Shown: in pieces, positions 36,314 through 44,267 of the stretch
Layout: every line of letters starts with the position of its first letter
How positions within the stretch are numbered: position 1 is the first letter of the stretch
NCBI RefSeq assembly: GCF_039503195.1
Contig: NZ_JBCJKP010000001.1
Location: 10,230,001-10,294,000 of the forward strand
Direction: 5' to 3'
Length of the DNA stretch: 64,000 bases
DNA from: Streptomyces mirabilis
Lineage (GTDB): Bacteria > Actinomycetota > Actinomycetes > Streptomycetales > Streptomycetaceae
Notes under the pieces: model-generated
What the model saw: the letters and a program-made list of their open reading frames with translations, nothing else
Told to the model about the DNA's origin: nothing
The model's database searches: none
Translations under genes and position numbers: made by a program

Positions 36314-37495
36314 ATGAGCACCGATGTCGATGCGAACGCCTTCCCGCCCGCCGCGACCGACGGGCTCGTCATGGGCAAGGACGGAATGGCCGCGCTCGTG
36401 GACGTGCTGATCGGACGCGGGTTCACGGTGATCGGCCCCACGGTGCGGGACAGTGCGATCGTACTGGCGGAGCTGCGGTCGGCCGACGAGTTGCCGTACG
36501 GATGGGGCGTGGAGCTGGAGGCCGGGCGGTACCGGTTGCGCGAGCGGTCAGACGGCGCGGCCTTCGCGAACGCGGCGGGCCCCCAGTCCTGGAAGTCGTT
36601 CCTGCATCCTGCGCGGGTGCGGGAGTGGAGCGCCGACCGGGTGGAGGGCGAGTTGGTCCTCACGGCCGACCAGGCCGCGCCTTCCCGGTACGCCTTCCTC
36701 GGCGTGCGTCCCTGCGACCTGCGGGCCATCGCCATCCAGGACCGGGTACTGACCGGTGGGGCGTACCGCGACCCCGTCTACGCGGGGCGGCGCTCCGGGG
36801 CACTGCTGATCGCGGTCGAGTGCACGGAGCCCGGCGCCACCTGCTTCTGCGTCTCGATGGGCACCGGACCCGCCGCCGGCCCCGGCTACGACTTGGTGAT
36901 GACCGAAGTGGTCGATGAGGACGGGCACCGCTTCTGGATCCGCGGCGGCAGCCAGGAAGGTGCGGAGATCCTGGCCGAACTGCCCGGTCGTCCGGCCGAC
37001 CCCGAAACCCGGGAGACGGCTCGCGCAGGTGTCACGGCCGCCGCGGACCGCATGGGACGGACCATGCCCGAGGCCGATCTGCGGGAACTGATGGCCGGAA
37101 CACTCGACGCGCCCCGCTGGGACGACGTCGCCGGGCGGTGCCTGACCTGCGGAAACTGCACCATGGTGTGCCCCACCTGCTTCTGCACCACCACCGAGGA
37201 CGTCACCGACCTCACCGGCGACCACGCGGAGCGGTGGCGGCTGTGGGACTCGTGCTTCGATCTGGACTTCTCCCACCTGCACGGCGGCCCGGTCCGTGCC
37301 TCCTCGCGCAGCCGCTACCGGCAGTGGATGACCCACAAGCTCGGTACCTGGCACGACCAGTTCGGATCGTCCGGCTGCGTGGGCTGCGGCCGCTGCATCG
37401 TGTGGTGCCCGGTCGGCATCGACATCACCGAGGAAGCCGCCGCCCTGCACGACTGGACACGGTCCGGGGCATCGGATGATGGGGCGGCGTCGTGA
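36314..37495 (+). CDS. hyhB: Group 3b [NiFe] hydrogenase/sulfhydrogenase beta subunit (4Fe-4S protein)
   Basis: This 393-residue iron-sulfur electron-transfer subunit resembles sulfhydrogenase subunit beta and anaerobic sulfite reductase subunit A. The N-terminal part has [17 protein letters not shown]. The C-terminal part has two ferredoxin-type clusters, [16 protein letters not shown] and [16 protein letters not shown]. It should pass electrons between the small hydrogenase subunit and the flavin subunit encoded next. ATG 36314 follows AAGGAG. It is the first gene of a five-gene operon. No hydrogenase metal-assembly (hyp) genes lie in the window. Confidence 0.88.
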   Translation: MSTDVDANAFPPAATDGLVMGKDGMAALVDVLIGRGFTVIGPTVRDSAIVLAELRSADELPYGWGVELEAGRYRLRERSDGAAFANAAGPQSWKSFLHPARVREWSADRVEGELVLTADQAAPSRYAFLGVRPCDLRAIAIQDRVLTGGAYRDPVYAGRRSGALLIAVECTEPGATCFCVSMGTGPAAGPGYDLVMTEVVDEDGHRFWIRGGSQEGAEILAELPGRPADPETRETARAGVTAAADRMGRTMPEADLRELMAGTLDAPRWDDVAGRCLTCGNCTMVCPTCFCTTTEDVTDLTGDHAERWRLWDSCFDLDFSHLHGGPVRASSRSRYRQWMTHKLGTWHDQFGSSGCVGCGRCIVWCPVGIDITEEAAALHDWTRSGASDDGAAS

Positions 37496-37556
37496 CCGGG
37501 CTTCCCGCCTTCCCGGACTCCGCTGCGGTCGAACGGCTGCCGGGAGGCGGGTCACC

Positions 37557-38375
37557 ATGAGTACCGTGGTGCCCCCGCTGCCGTACCGCGTCGCCGGCAC
37601 CAGGGCCGAGACCGCCGACACCCGGTCGATCGAACTCGCGCCGGTCGGACGGGAACTCCCGTCCTTCGCACCGGGGCAGTTCGCGATGATCTACGCGTTC
37701 GGAGTTGGCGAGGTGCCCATCTCGGCCAGCGCCCTGCGCGGCCGCCACGGAGGTCTCGTACACACCGTGCGCGCGGTGGGTGCGGTCTCGACCGCGCTGT
37801 ACCGGATGCGCCCGGGCGACACCGTCGGGCTCAGCGGGCCCTACGGTACCGGCTGGGACCTTGATGCGGCGGTCGGCCACGATGTGCTGGTGATCGCCGG
37901 CGGCATCGGGCTGGCTCCGCTCCGGCCGGTTGTGCAGGCAGTCCTGGACCGGCCTGCCGCGTACGGTCGGCTCGCGGTCCTGGTGGGCGCCCGTACCCCT
38001 GCCGATCTGGTCTACCGCGACGAGATCGAGAGCTGGCGCGATCCGGCCCGGGTGGAGGTGACCGTCGACCGTCCCGGCCCCGGGTGGCACGGTGCGGTGG
38101 GTGTGGTCACCACGCTCCTGGACCGCCTCGACCTGCGGCCCGAACGGACCTGCGCGTTCGTGTGCGGGCCCGAGGTGATGATGCGGCACACCGCGCGCGC
38201 CCTCTTGGCCCGGGGCCTGGCCTCGCAGCGCGTTCAGGTGTCCTTGGAACGCAACATGCACTGCGCCACCGGCCATTGCGGTCACTGCCAACTCGGCCCG
38301 CTCCTCCTGTGCCGCGACGGACCGGTCGTCGGCTATGACCGCGTGGCACAACTGCTCCTCGTGAGGGAGTTGTGA
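37557..38375 (+). CDS. hyhG: Group 3b [NiFe] hydrogenase gamma subunit (FAD/NAD(P)-binding reductase)
   Basis: This 272-residue ferredoxin-NADP reductase-like subunit moves electrons between NAD(P)H and the iron-sulfur chain. It has a FAD-binding barrel ([20 protein letters not shown]), the nucleotide-binding motif [24 protein letters not shown] near the C-terminus, and a 2Fe-2S site made by CATGHCGHC...C. ATG 37557 ([12 protein letters not shown]) is chosen for GGGAGG ten bases upstream, leaving a 61-base gap after the beta gene; in-frame upstream starts are arginine-rich and unlike the family. The small subunit starts one base after its stop. Confidence 0.88.
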   Translation: MSTVVPPLPYRVAGTRAETADTRSIELAPVGRELPSFAPGQFAMIYAFGVGEVPISASALRGRHGGLVHTVRAVGAVSTALYRMRPGDTVGLSGPYGTGWDLDAAVGHDVLVIAGGIGLAPLRPVVQAVLDRPAAYGRLAVLVGARTPADLVYRDEIESWRDPARVEVTVDRPGPGWHGAVGVVTTLLDRLDLRPERTCAFVCGPEVMMRHTARALLARGLASQRVQVSLERNMHCATGHCGHCQLGPLLLCRDGPVVGYDRVAQLLLVREL

Positions 38376-38376
38376 C

Positions 38377-39255
38377 ATGGCCACCGACCCCGGACTCGTC
38401 ACCGACCCACGGCCCACGCTCGCCGTGTGGAAGTTCGCCTCCTGCGACGGCTGCCAGCTGACCCTGCTCGACTGCGAGGACGAACTCCTCGGTCTGACCG
38501 AACGAGTACGGATCGACCACTTCCTGGAGATGACCCCGGTCGAAGGCGCCGGCGGGGAGCGCGCGCGACCGGACGGCCGGGGCCCGTACGACCTCTCCCT
38601 GGTCGAAGGGTCGATCACCACCGCCGAGGACGCCGAGCGGATCCAGCACATCCGCAGCGTGTCCAAGTATCTGGTGACCATTGGAGCCTGCGCCACCGCG
38701 GGCGGCATCCAGGCACTGCGCAACTTCGCCGACGTCGACGAGTTCCTTGCCGCGGTCTACGCCCGGCCCGAGTACATCTCCACGCTGGAGACCTCGACAC
38801 CGATCTCGGCGCACGTCCCGGTCGATTTCGAACTGCGCGGCTGCCCCATCGACCGCCGCCAGCTGCTCGAAGTCATCACCGCCCACCTGGCCGGACGCAA
38901 ACCCCGGATCCCCAGCCACAGCGTCTGCTTCGAGTGCAAGAGGCGCGGCACCACCTGCATCACCGTGGCCCACGGCACCCCCTGTCTGGGCCCGGTCACC
39001 CACGCCGGTTGCGGCGCCATCTGCCCCGCCTACGGACGCGGGTGCTACGGATGCTTCGGACCCACGGGCCGGCCCAACCTGCGCTCCATGGTCGCGCAGT
39101 TGCGCCACGACGGGATGAGCGAGCGGGACATTCAGCGTGTCTTCCGTACCTTCAACGCCGCGTCGCCGGAATATGCCCCCGTACCCGACCTCGTGGCCGA
39201 GGAGCAGGACAGCCCTCGGGACACGACGGAAGCTCGCCCGGAAAGGCCCGCATGA
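38377..39255 (+). CDS. hyhS: [NiFe] hydrogenase small subunit, group 3b type
   Basis: This 292-residue small subunit carries the electron-transfer clusters. Cluster ligands include [38 protein letters not shown] and the C-terminal group [18 protein letters not shown]. There is no twin-arginine signal peptide, so the enzyme is cytoplasmic, as expected for NAD(P)-linked group 3 hydrogenases. The start is one base after the gamma stop, and the end overlaps the large subunit ATG (ATGA). Confidence 0.92.
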   Translation: MATDPGLVTDPRPTLAVWKFASCDGCQLTLLDCEDELLGLTERVRIDHFLEMTPVEGAGGERARPDGRGPYDLSLVEGSITTAEDAERIQHIRSVSKYLVTIGACATAGGIQALRNFADVDEFLAAVYARPEYISTLETSTPISAHVPVDFELRGCPIDRRQLLEVITAHLAGRKPRIPSHSVCFECKRRGTTCITVAHGTPCLGPVTHAGCGAICPAYGRGCYGCFGPTGRPNLRSMVAQLRHDGMSERDIQRVFRTFNAASPEYAPVPDLVAEEQDSPRDTTEARPERPA

Positions 39256-40597
39256 ACCATGGTGGAACCCGTGTCCTGCGACTGGACGCGCTGGCCAGAG
39301 TGGAAGGCGAGGCCGCCCTGCACCTACGTGTCGACGGGGGACTGTCGTCGAGACGCGGCTGCGCATCTACGAACCGCCACGGTTCTTCGAGGCCTTCCTG
39401 ACCGGCCGGGCCCATACCGAACCCCCCGACATCACAGCTCGCATCTGCGGCATCTGCCCGGTCGCGTATCAGATGAGCGCCTGCCAGGCGATCGAGAACG
39501 CCTGCGGGGTCACGGTGGACGGCCCGCTCGCGGAACTGCGGCGCCTGCTGTACTGCGGCGAGTGGATCGAGAGTCACACCCTGCACGTCTATCTGCTGCA
39601 CGCTCCGGACTTTCTCGGCCATGCGGACGTGGTGGGGCTGGCCCGGGACCAACGTGCCGCCGTGGAGCGTGGCCTGAGGCTCAAGCAGGCCGGTAACGCG
39701 ATCCTCGAACAGCTCGGCGGCCGTCCCATCCACCCGGTCAACGTCCGAGTCGGCGGCTTCTACCGGACGCCGACGCCGCAGGAACTCCGCCCGCTGGCGG
39801 AACGACTCCGACAGGCCCGAGAGGACGCGCTGGAGACCGTCCGCTGGGTGGCCGCGTTCGACTTTCCCGACACCGTGTGCGACCACGACCTGCTCGCACT
39901 GCGTGACCCCGGCCGCTACGCCATCGACTCCGGAACGCCGGCGGTCATGGCCGCCCACGGCGGAAGTCCGGCGTTGCGCGAGTTCACCCTGTCCGACTTC
40001 GAACAGCGCGTTCAGGAAGGGCAGGTGCCGTACTCCACTGCCCTGACCGCCACTCTCGACGGACGCCGCTTCCTGACCGGTCCGCTGGCGCGCTACGCGA
40101 TCAACGGCCGGTGGCTGCATCCCGTGGCGGCCGAGGCGGCGCGGGCCGCCGGGCTGGGCGACCCCGCCGCCGGCGCGATCTGCGACAACCCCTTCCGAAG
40201 CATCGCCGTACGCGCCGTGGAGGTGGTGCATGCCGTCGAGGAAGCCCTGCGGATCATCGACGGGTACGAACAACCTCTCCGACCGGCCGTCCAGGTGCCG
40301 CCACGCAAGGCGGCCGGCGCCGGGGCCACCGAGGCGCCCCGGGGCCTGCTGTACCACCGCTACGTTCTCGCGGAGGACGGCACGCTCACCGAGGCCCGCA
40401 TCGTTCCGCCCACGGCCCAGAACCAGACGGCCATCGAGGAGGACGTGCGCAGGGCGGTTCAGGCGCGCCTGGACAGGGTCGGGCCCGCCGCCGACGACGA
40501 GGAGCTCACCCACTTGTGCGAACGGGCCATCCGGAATCACGATCCCTGCATCTCCTGCGCCGCGCACTTCCTCGACCTGACGGTGGAGCGCAGATGA
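39252..40597 (+). CDS. hyhL: [NiFe] hydrogenase large subunit, interrupted by a one-base frameshift
   Basis: The catalytic subunit is encoded in two frames. ATG 39252 starts [20 protein letters not shown] and runs to LRVDGG. After the G run at 39336-39340 the frame must shift to continue [19 protein letters not shown]. Six Gs instead of five would restore one frame of about 448 residues. The rest is intact: [14 protein letters not shown] (first NiFe cysteine pair) and the C-terminal DPCISCAAH (second pair) with a short tail, FLDLTVERR, for cleavage by the maturation protease. As given, the gene is broken by a homopolymer deletion. This could be an assembly error, a real mutation or a slippage site. 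The family assignment is secure; functionality is not. Confidence 0.85.
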
Positions 40598-41067
40598 GCG
40601 GCCGGGTGCTGGTGATCGGTGTGGGCAATCCCCTGCGCGGTGACGACGGGATCGGCCCGGCAGTGGTGGAGGCGTTGCGGGGCCGTGTTCCGCAGGACAC
40701 CGTCCTGGTGGTCAGCGACGGTGAACCCGCACGCATGCTCGACCTGTGGCGGGGTGCGGACACCGTGGTCGTCGTGGAAGCCCTGCGTGCAGAGCCGGCC
40801 CGGCCGGGTGAGGTGCGCACCCTGACACCGGTGGAAGCGGCCTGCCACGCACCGGGTACGGCGAGCACACATGCCTTCGGCCTGGGGGAGTGCCTCGCCC
40901 TGGCGGAGGCCCTGGACCAGCTGCCCCACAGGCTCGTCGTGCACGCCGTGGAGGTGGCCGACGTCGCACTCGGCGCGGGCCTGAGCGAAGCGGTGCGGTC
41001 GGCCCTTCCCGAACTCACCGACCGCGTTGCTGCCTCCGTCCGACAGGCATACGCACGGAACCACTAG
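40594..41067 (+). CDS. Hydrogenase maturation endopeptidase (HyaD/HycI family)
   Basis: This 157-residue protease removes the C-terminal tail of the hydrogenase large subunit after nickel insertion. The N-terminal VLVIGVGNPLRGDDGIGPAV carries the conserved Asp of the nickel-sensing site, and HAVEVADVALGAGLSEAV is the second conserved block. ATG 40594 overlaps the large subunit stop as ATGA. Its intactness suggests the hydrogenase operon is, or recently was, functional despite the frameshift in the large subunit gene. Confidence 0.92.
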   Translation: MSGRVLVIGVGNPLRGDDGIGPAVVEALRGRVPQDTVLVVSDGEPARMLDLWRGADTVVVVEALRAEPARPGEVRTLTPVEAACHAPGTASTHAFGLGECLALAEALDQLPHRLVVHAVEVADVALGAGLSEAVRSALPELTDRVAASVRQAYARNH

Positions 41068-41129
41068 GGCCTCTCCGGCGGATCATGCCGCAGACGACGA
41101 TGCGACGCCCCGCCACATCGAGCCATAGG

Positions 41130-41164
41130 GGGCCGAAAGTCCTCCGACGCGGGCCGAAGCGCCC
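41130..41164. promoter_or_regulatory. Tandem DevR/OsdR-like operator upstream of USP
   Basis: GGGCCGAAAGTCCT (41130-41143) and GGGCCGAAGCGCCC (41151-41164) are each 13/14 and start 21 bases apart. They lie 87-122 bases upstream of the USP start at 41252. Confidence 0.6.
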
Positions 41165-41251
41165 CTCGCAATGCCAACGGGAGAGTGCCACGGTGAAGTT
41201 CACCACCATGCGCTGCACCAGGTGGCGGCCCTGTGAAAGGTGGTGGGCAAG

Positions 41252-42127
41252 ATGACACTTCCTCTGGTGGTGGGCGTCGACGGCTCGGACTCGTGTCTGC
41301 TCGCGGTCGACTGGGCCCTGGACGAGGCCGAACGCCACGGTCTGCCCCTGAGGCTCGTCTACGCCTCCCTGTGGGCGCGCTACGAGGGCGGCCTCCCGTC
41401 GGTGGGCCAGGGGCGCCCCTCCGAACGGGTGCTGGCTGAGCACATCGTGGCCTCCGCAGCGGAACGCGCCCAGCGGCGCGGCCCTGATGTGAAGGTCACC
41501 ACCGACATCGTTCCGGGCGAAGCAGCGGAGGTTCTCGTGCGCGAGGGAAATGATGCCTTCGCGCTGGTGACGGGATCGCGCGGCCGCGGTGAACTCAAGG
41601 GGCTGCTTCTCGGATCGGTCGGCCTGGCCGTGGCGGGCCGGGCGCACTGCCCGGTGGTCGTGGTCCGGGGCGATCGTGTAGGCCTGGCGGGTAGGCATGA
41701 GCGGATCCTGCTCGGTCTGGGGGAAGCCGGCACCGGCGTGGAGGCCGTGCGGTTCGCCTTCCGCGAGGCCGAGTTGCGCGGCTGCATCCTGGATGTCGTA
41801 CATGCTTGGCGCAGGCCCTCCCATGACAGGCGCGGCGAGGGGGTACGGGCCGAAGGGCCGACAGACGTATACGAGGAGGGAGCCTCCGCCCTTCTCGACG
41901 CTCAGCTCAAGGCTGCGACCGCCGAGTATCCCCACGTCCGAATGCGCCGAACGACGCTTGAGGGCCCTGCCGGCAAGATCCTGGTGGACCGGTCGGCGGC
42001 CGCCGACCTCGTGATCATCGGCGCACGCCGCAGGACGGGCCACTTCGGGTTCCAGCTGGGTGGCGTGAGCCACGCCGTGCTGCACCACGGCCAGTGCCCG
42101 GTCGTGGTCGTACCTCAGAGGCGGTGA
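41252..42127 (+). CDS. Universal stress protein, two USP domains
   Basis: This 291-residue subtype B tandem USP has MTLPLVVGVDGSDSCLLAVD with loop GSRGRGELKGLLLGSVG. Domain 2 (RILLGLGEAGTG) ends HHGQCPVVVVPQRR. ATG 41252 is preferred, with GAAAGGTGG upstream; an in-frame GTG at 41240 is the alternative. It stands behind the operator pair at 41130-41164. Confidence 0.9.
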   Translation: MTLPLVVGVDGSDSCLLAVDWALDEAERHGLPLRLVYASLWARYEGGLPSVGQGRPSERVLAEHIVASAAERAQRRGPDVKVTTDIVPGEAAEVLVREGNDAFALVTGSRGRGELKGLLLGSVGLAVAGRAHCPVVVVRGDRVGLAGRHERILLGLGEAGTGVEAVRFAFREAELRGCILDVVHAWRRPSHDRRGEGVRAEGPTDVYEEGASALLDAQLKAATAEYPHVRMRRTTLEGPAGKILVDRSAAADLVIIGARRRTGHFGFQLGGVSHAVLHHGQCPVVVVPQRR

Positions 42128-42152
42128 GTGCATTCCAGTGGACGGAGGGCCG

Positions 42153-42365
42153 ATGAGCAAGCGCACCCGAGTTGCCCCGCGAGCCGAGCGTGCCCGCTGC
42201 GGTGCCCGGTTGCCGTCGCCCGGGACGGCGCGGCTTTCGGCCTCCCGGCCGATGGCCGGCTCCGTCCGCCGGAGTGGCCGATGCGCGGTCGGCGAGTGGA
42301 TCCTGCTGCCCGGCGGCACGTGGCGACGTGTCGAAACGATCCGGGTGCCAAGCCTGTTCGGCTGA
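42153..42365 (+). CDS. Small basic protein of unknown function
   Basis: This is a 70-residue frame starting MSKRTRVAPRAERARCGA and ending VGEWILLPGGTWRRVETIR..., with GGAGGG just upstream and 25 bases after the USP stop. The C-terminal half looks like a small folded unit, but I recognise no family. It could be a chance frame in GC-rich DNA; the ribosome binding site is the main argument for it. Confidence 0.35.
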   Translation: MSKRTRVAPRAERARCGARLPSPGTARLSASRPMAGSVRRSGRCAVGEWILLPGGTWRRVETIRVPSLFG

Positions 42366-42430
42366 GAACGAGAGGCATGTGACGAAGCGGTCGTCGGCAC
42401 ATTCCCACTCCAGGAGTGCCCCGTCTCCTG

Positions 42431-42464
42431 GGGCCGAACGGCACTCACGAGGACCATGGGGCCC
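42431..42464. promoter_or_regulatory. Tandem DevR/OsdR-like operator, apparently orphaned
   Basis: GGGCCGAACGGCAC (42431-42444) and GGACCATGGGGCCC (42451-42464) are each 13/14 and start exactly 20 bases apart. The only plus-strand sequence downstream is a decayed USP (42650-42922), so this looks like the surviving promoter of a lost gene. Confidence 0.55.
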
Positions 42465-42649
42465 ATAGCTGGCGGGCATGCGAACACCGTGTCTCCCCGG
42501 TCACCGGCCTTCCCGCGGCTTGCCCGGGGAGCGGACCCCCGACGGCGGGCGTGCGGTGACCGGTCAGGCGGCGACCGCCCCGGTGCGCAGTCGGAGTCCC
42601 ACTTGCTCGCGCACCGCGTTCGGGGGAGTGATCACTTACGGTACGGGGC

Positions 42650-42922
42650 GTGGGGGACGTCGGCCGGTCCATCGACCGCCGCCGCGCCGCCCAGTCGGTC
42701 GCCGTGGACGTCGGCGCGGACGTGGCCGGCTCGGTCCGTACGCACGTGGTGCACGCCGATGCCCCCGACGTCCTGTTGCGGGCCGCCGAGGCAGCCGAGG
42801 CCACTGGTGGGGGGCAGCCGGGGGAGGGTGGGTTCGCCCGCGCCTTGCTCGGTTCGGTCAGCCGGCATGTGTCACAGCACGCGAGCTGTCCGGTGGTGAT
42901 CGTGCGCGCCGAGCCGTCGTGA
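42650..42922 (+). pseudogene. Universal stress protein remnant (C-terminal part)
   Basis: The frame ends with a USP signature: GEGGFARALLGSVSRHVSQH, then ASCPVVIVRAEPS. The preceding part (RTHVVHADAPDVLLRAAEAA) matches the region before the nucleotide loop, but the loop start is altered (EATGGGQPGEGG rather than VVGSRGRGG). No N-terminal strand VVGVDGS is present upstream in any frame that I can see. I read this as a truncated, inactivated USP gene whose operator remains at 42431-42464. Confidence 0.7.
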
Positions 42923-42954
42923 ACCGAAGCAGAAGCCGGAACGGCCCGGAGGGA

Positions 42955-43611
42955 TCACTGGAAGGCCGCGTGGATCTCCTGCTCGGTGGCCTCGTGCGAG
43001 ACGAGCAGGAGTTCGTCGCCCGGCAGCAGAGTCACTTCGGGGCTCGGCACCGTGGGACGCCCGTCGCGGACGACGGTGGCGACGACGGTGCCGGCCGGCA
43101 GCGTGATCTCGCCCAGCGGGTGACCCGCCGCCCGGGAGTCCTCGGTGATCGCTGTCTCGATGACCTCGACGCCCGCCTTGCTCAGACGCAGCAGCGCCAC
43201 CGTGTCCGTGGCACCGGTGGCCTCCTCGATCAGGGAGATCAGCGGGGTGGCCGCGGGCACCGCGACGTCCACACCCCACCGCCCGTCGAAGAGCCAGGCG
43301 TTCTCCGCGTCGTTGACACGCGCGGCCACACGCGCCACCCCGAACTGGCGCTTCGCGAGCAGGCTGATGACGAGGTTGTCCTCGTCCCGGCCGGTGGCGG
43401 CGATGACGAGGTCGCAGGTCAGCGCGCCCGCTCGCTCCAGGAGTACGGGTTCGCAGGCGTCCCCGGCCACCAGCTGTACGGAGGGCAGGCCCTTGATCTC
43501 GGCGATGCGGTCCTCGTCGTGCTCGACCAGGGTGACGGCGTTGCGTGCCGCGGAGAGCACCTGGGCGATCTGGGTGCCGAAGCGGCCCGCTCCGGCGATG
43601 AGGACGTTCAC
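42955..43611 (-). CDS. TrkA-type potassium uptake regulatory protein (CeoC-like)
   Basis: This 218-residue protein has an N-terminal RCK/TrkA-N Rossmann domain (MNVLIAGAGRFGTQIAQVL, with EHDEDR at the end of strand 2) and a C-terminal TrkA-C domain (ITLPAGTVVATVVRDGRP...LLPGDELLLVS). The GTG at 43611 overlaps the stop of the preceding TrkA gene (GTGA). Two adjacent single-module TrkA proteins resemble mycobacterial CeoB/CeoC. Here they follow a CtpF-type ATPase, suggesting coordinated ion homeostasis. No potassium channel or TrkH/TrkG subunit is in the window. Confidence 0.88.
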   Translation of the reverse strand: MNVLIAGAGRFGTQIAQVLSAARNAVTLVEHDEDRIAEIKGLPSVQLVAGDACEPVLLERAGALTCDLVIAATGRDEDNLVISLLAKRQFGVARVAARVNDAENAWLFDGRWGVDVAVPAATPLISLIEEATGATDTVALLRLSKAGVEVIETAITEDSRAAGHPLGEITLPAGTVVATVVRDGRPTVPSPEVTLLPGDELLLVSHEATEQEIHAAFQ

Positions 43612-44267
43612 GTTCCCAGCTCCTTGTCGAGAAAGCCGCGCAGCCGGCCCAGCGCGGTGGCGGCGACGGCGAAGGTGACCAGGTCGCCCGGTTCGGCCAG
43701 GACACCGTGGGCGGGCAGCAGCGACCGGCCGGCGCGGGTGACCTCCACGACGCGGATCTCCCCGTCGACATCGAACTCGGTCAGCGGCCGTCCGGTGAGA
43801 TAGCCCGGCAGCTGGGAGCGGACCACGAGGGTCTCGCCGCTGCCGAAGGAGAGTTCCGGGGTGAGATGGCGGTGCAGCAGCATCTGGTGGATGCGGCCGA
43901 CGGCCCACCGGACGCTGGAGATCGTCGGGATGCCCAGCTCCCGGTAGATGTCGGCGCGGCGGGGATCGTGGATGCGGGCCAGGACGATCGGGACCCGGTA
44001 CGTCTCCTTGGCGGTCCGCGCGCTGACGATGTTGCTGTTGTCCCCGGAGGCGACCGCGACGAACGCGTCCGTGTGATCGATCCCGGCCGCTTCCAGCACG
44101 GACCGGCTGAAGCCGTTGCCCGCGTGGAAGGCGCCGGGGAATCCCGGCGGCAGCAGCCCGCGTGCCTTGGGCTGCCGGTCGACGAGGCGTACGTCGTGGC
44201 CTTCGGCGACGAGCTGCGTGGCGAGCGTGGCACCGACCCGGCCGCAGCCCACGATGATCACTCTCAT
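43608..44267 (-). CDS. TrkA-type potassium uptake regulatory protein (CeoB-like)
   Basis: This 219-residue RCK protein has MRVIIVGCGRVGATLATQLV as its NAD-binding motif and VDRQPKA after strand 2. It continues with GDNSNIVSARTAKETYRVP and a C-terminal TrkA-C domain (GRSLLPAHGVLAEPGDLVTF). It overlaps the CtpF-like gene upstream (ATGA) and the second TrkA gene downstream (GTGA), so CBS, ATPase, TrkA and TrkA form one tightly coupled operon. Confidence 0.9.
   Translation of the reverse strand: MRVIIVGCGRVGATLATQLVAEGHDVRLVDRQPKARGLLPPGFPGAFHAGNGFSRSVLEAAGIDHTDAFVAVASGDNSNIVSARTAKETYRVPIVLARIHDPRRADIYRELGIPTISSVRWAVGRIHQMLLHRHLTPELSFGSGETLVVRSQLPGYLTGRPLTEFDVDGEIRVVEVTRAGRSLLPAHGVLAEPGDLVTFAVAATALGRLRGFLDKELGT

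Noticed and set aside
39336..39340. Programmed ribosomal frameshifting in the hydrogenase large subunit
   Set aside because: A five-G run with no evident downstream structure or known slippery heptamer; a simple one-base deletion or read error explains it better, so I report it only as a frameshift.
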